Assembly: GCF_000830505.1 (NCBI RefSeq)
Contig: NZ_JXOK01000036.1
Span: 35,211 to 99,210 of the forward strand
Direction: 5' to 3'
Length of the DNA stretch: 64,000 nucleotides
Origin: Vibrio mytili
GTDB lineage: Bacteria; Pseudomonadota; Gammaproteobacteria; Enterobacterales; Vibrionaceae
Numbering within the stretch: the stretch's first letter is position 1; every line of letters starts with the position of its first letter. Below the pieces are notes generated by a model. The model saw only the letters and a program-made list of their open reading frames with translations, was not told the DNA's origin and searched no databases. A program made the position numbers and the translations under genes. Shown here piece by piece: positions 63,978 through 64,000 of this stretch.

Positions 63978-64000
63978 ATCTTATTTATAGTGATCAAGGT

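Larger units (their letters stand above)
62980..64000. repeat. 525-bp tandem duplication of a Met-Leu-Gln-Leu tRNA unit
   Basis: Unit A 62980-63504 and unit B from 63505 to the window edge. Starts of Met, Leu, Gln and Leu are all offset by exactly 525 bases, and spacers match with a few substitutions. The array may go on beyond the window. Confidence 0.9.

Noticed and set aside
62708..63990. Open frames over the tRNA genes, such as ones reading MAELVDAPDLGSG
   Set aside because: They are translations of tRNA-Leu and tRNA-Gln sequence, a known false-gene artefact.
62481..64000. Regular ~85-base repeats that could suggest a CRISPR-like array
   Set aside because: The repeats are tRNA-Leu genes with CCA ends; spacers are not of CRISPR length and no cas genes are present.

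Overview
This window is ordinary, conserved chromosome of a Vibrio (Vibrionaceae, Gammaproteobacteria). Three things point there: the gene order (gpt-frsA-crl-proBA-nrdR-rib-nusB-thiL-pgpA; dxs-ispA-xseB; pomAB; thiI-GcvB-gcvA; queF/syd; metNIQ-gmhB-treRBC; glyA; the lip-dacA-rlpA-rodA-mrdA-rlmH-rsfS-holA-lptE-leuS-lnt-corC-ybeY-ybeZ-miaB-ubiF block), the sodium-type polar flagellar stator PomAB, and protein sequences close to those of Vibrio. I cannot assign a species. I saw no insertion sequence, prophage, integron, CRISPR array or toxin-antitoxin island.

Layout. 1-2.6 kb: purine uptake and salvage (end of an NCS2 permease, gpt) and frsA. 2.9-5.8 kb: crl and the proline genes proBA. 6-12.1 kb: nrdR, four riboflavin genes (ribD, ribE, ribBA of the RibBX type, ribH), nusB, thiL and pgpA. 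12.2-15.2 kb (minus): dxs, ispA, xseB. 15.4-17.2 kb: pomAB behind a good sigma-28 promoter. 17.4-22.3 kb: thiI, the sRNA GcvB (minus), gcvA, a hydrolase, a DUF423 protein and rlmM. 22.4-29.8 kb (minus): xni, ppnN, a GGDEF protein, a TPR protein with a degenerate GGDEF-like end, and queF. 29.9-31.2 kb: syd and a DUF2310 zinc-ribbon gene. 31.3-34.8 kb: metNIQ under MetJ boxes, then gmhB. 34.9-39.2 kb: trehalose regulon treR-treBC with two operators. 39.3-41.5 kb: a YitT-type membrane protein and glyA with a PurR box. 41.8-60.8 kb (minus): lipoate, cell-wall elongation, ribosome, LPS-export and tRNA-modification genes. 61.2-62.3 kb: ubiF. 62.5 kb to the end: twelve tRNA genes on the minus strand (7 Leu-UAG, 3 Gln-UUG, 2 Met-CAU), partly a 525-bp tandem duplication.

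The most striking feature is technical or evolutionary. Eight genes (ribD, thiL, ppnN, the GGDEF gene, metN, lipB, rodA, mrdA) each lack exactly one base. In nearly every case a G or C is missing from a short G/C run, and one added base restores full length. Most of these genes are essential or central, so shared sequencing or assembly error is the likeliest cause. I found no convincing new biological system. The better biological leads are the GcvB gene, the non-pairing acceptor ends of all three tRNA-Gln genes, the degenerate GGDEF-like TPR protein, and thiL lying directly behind a terminator.
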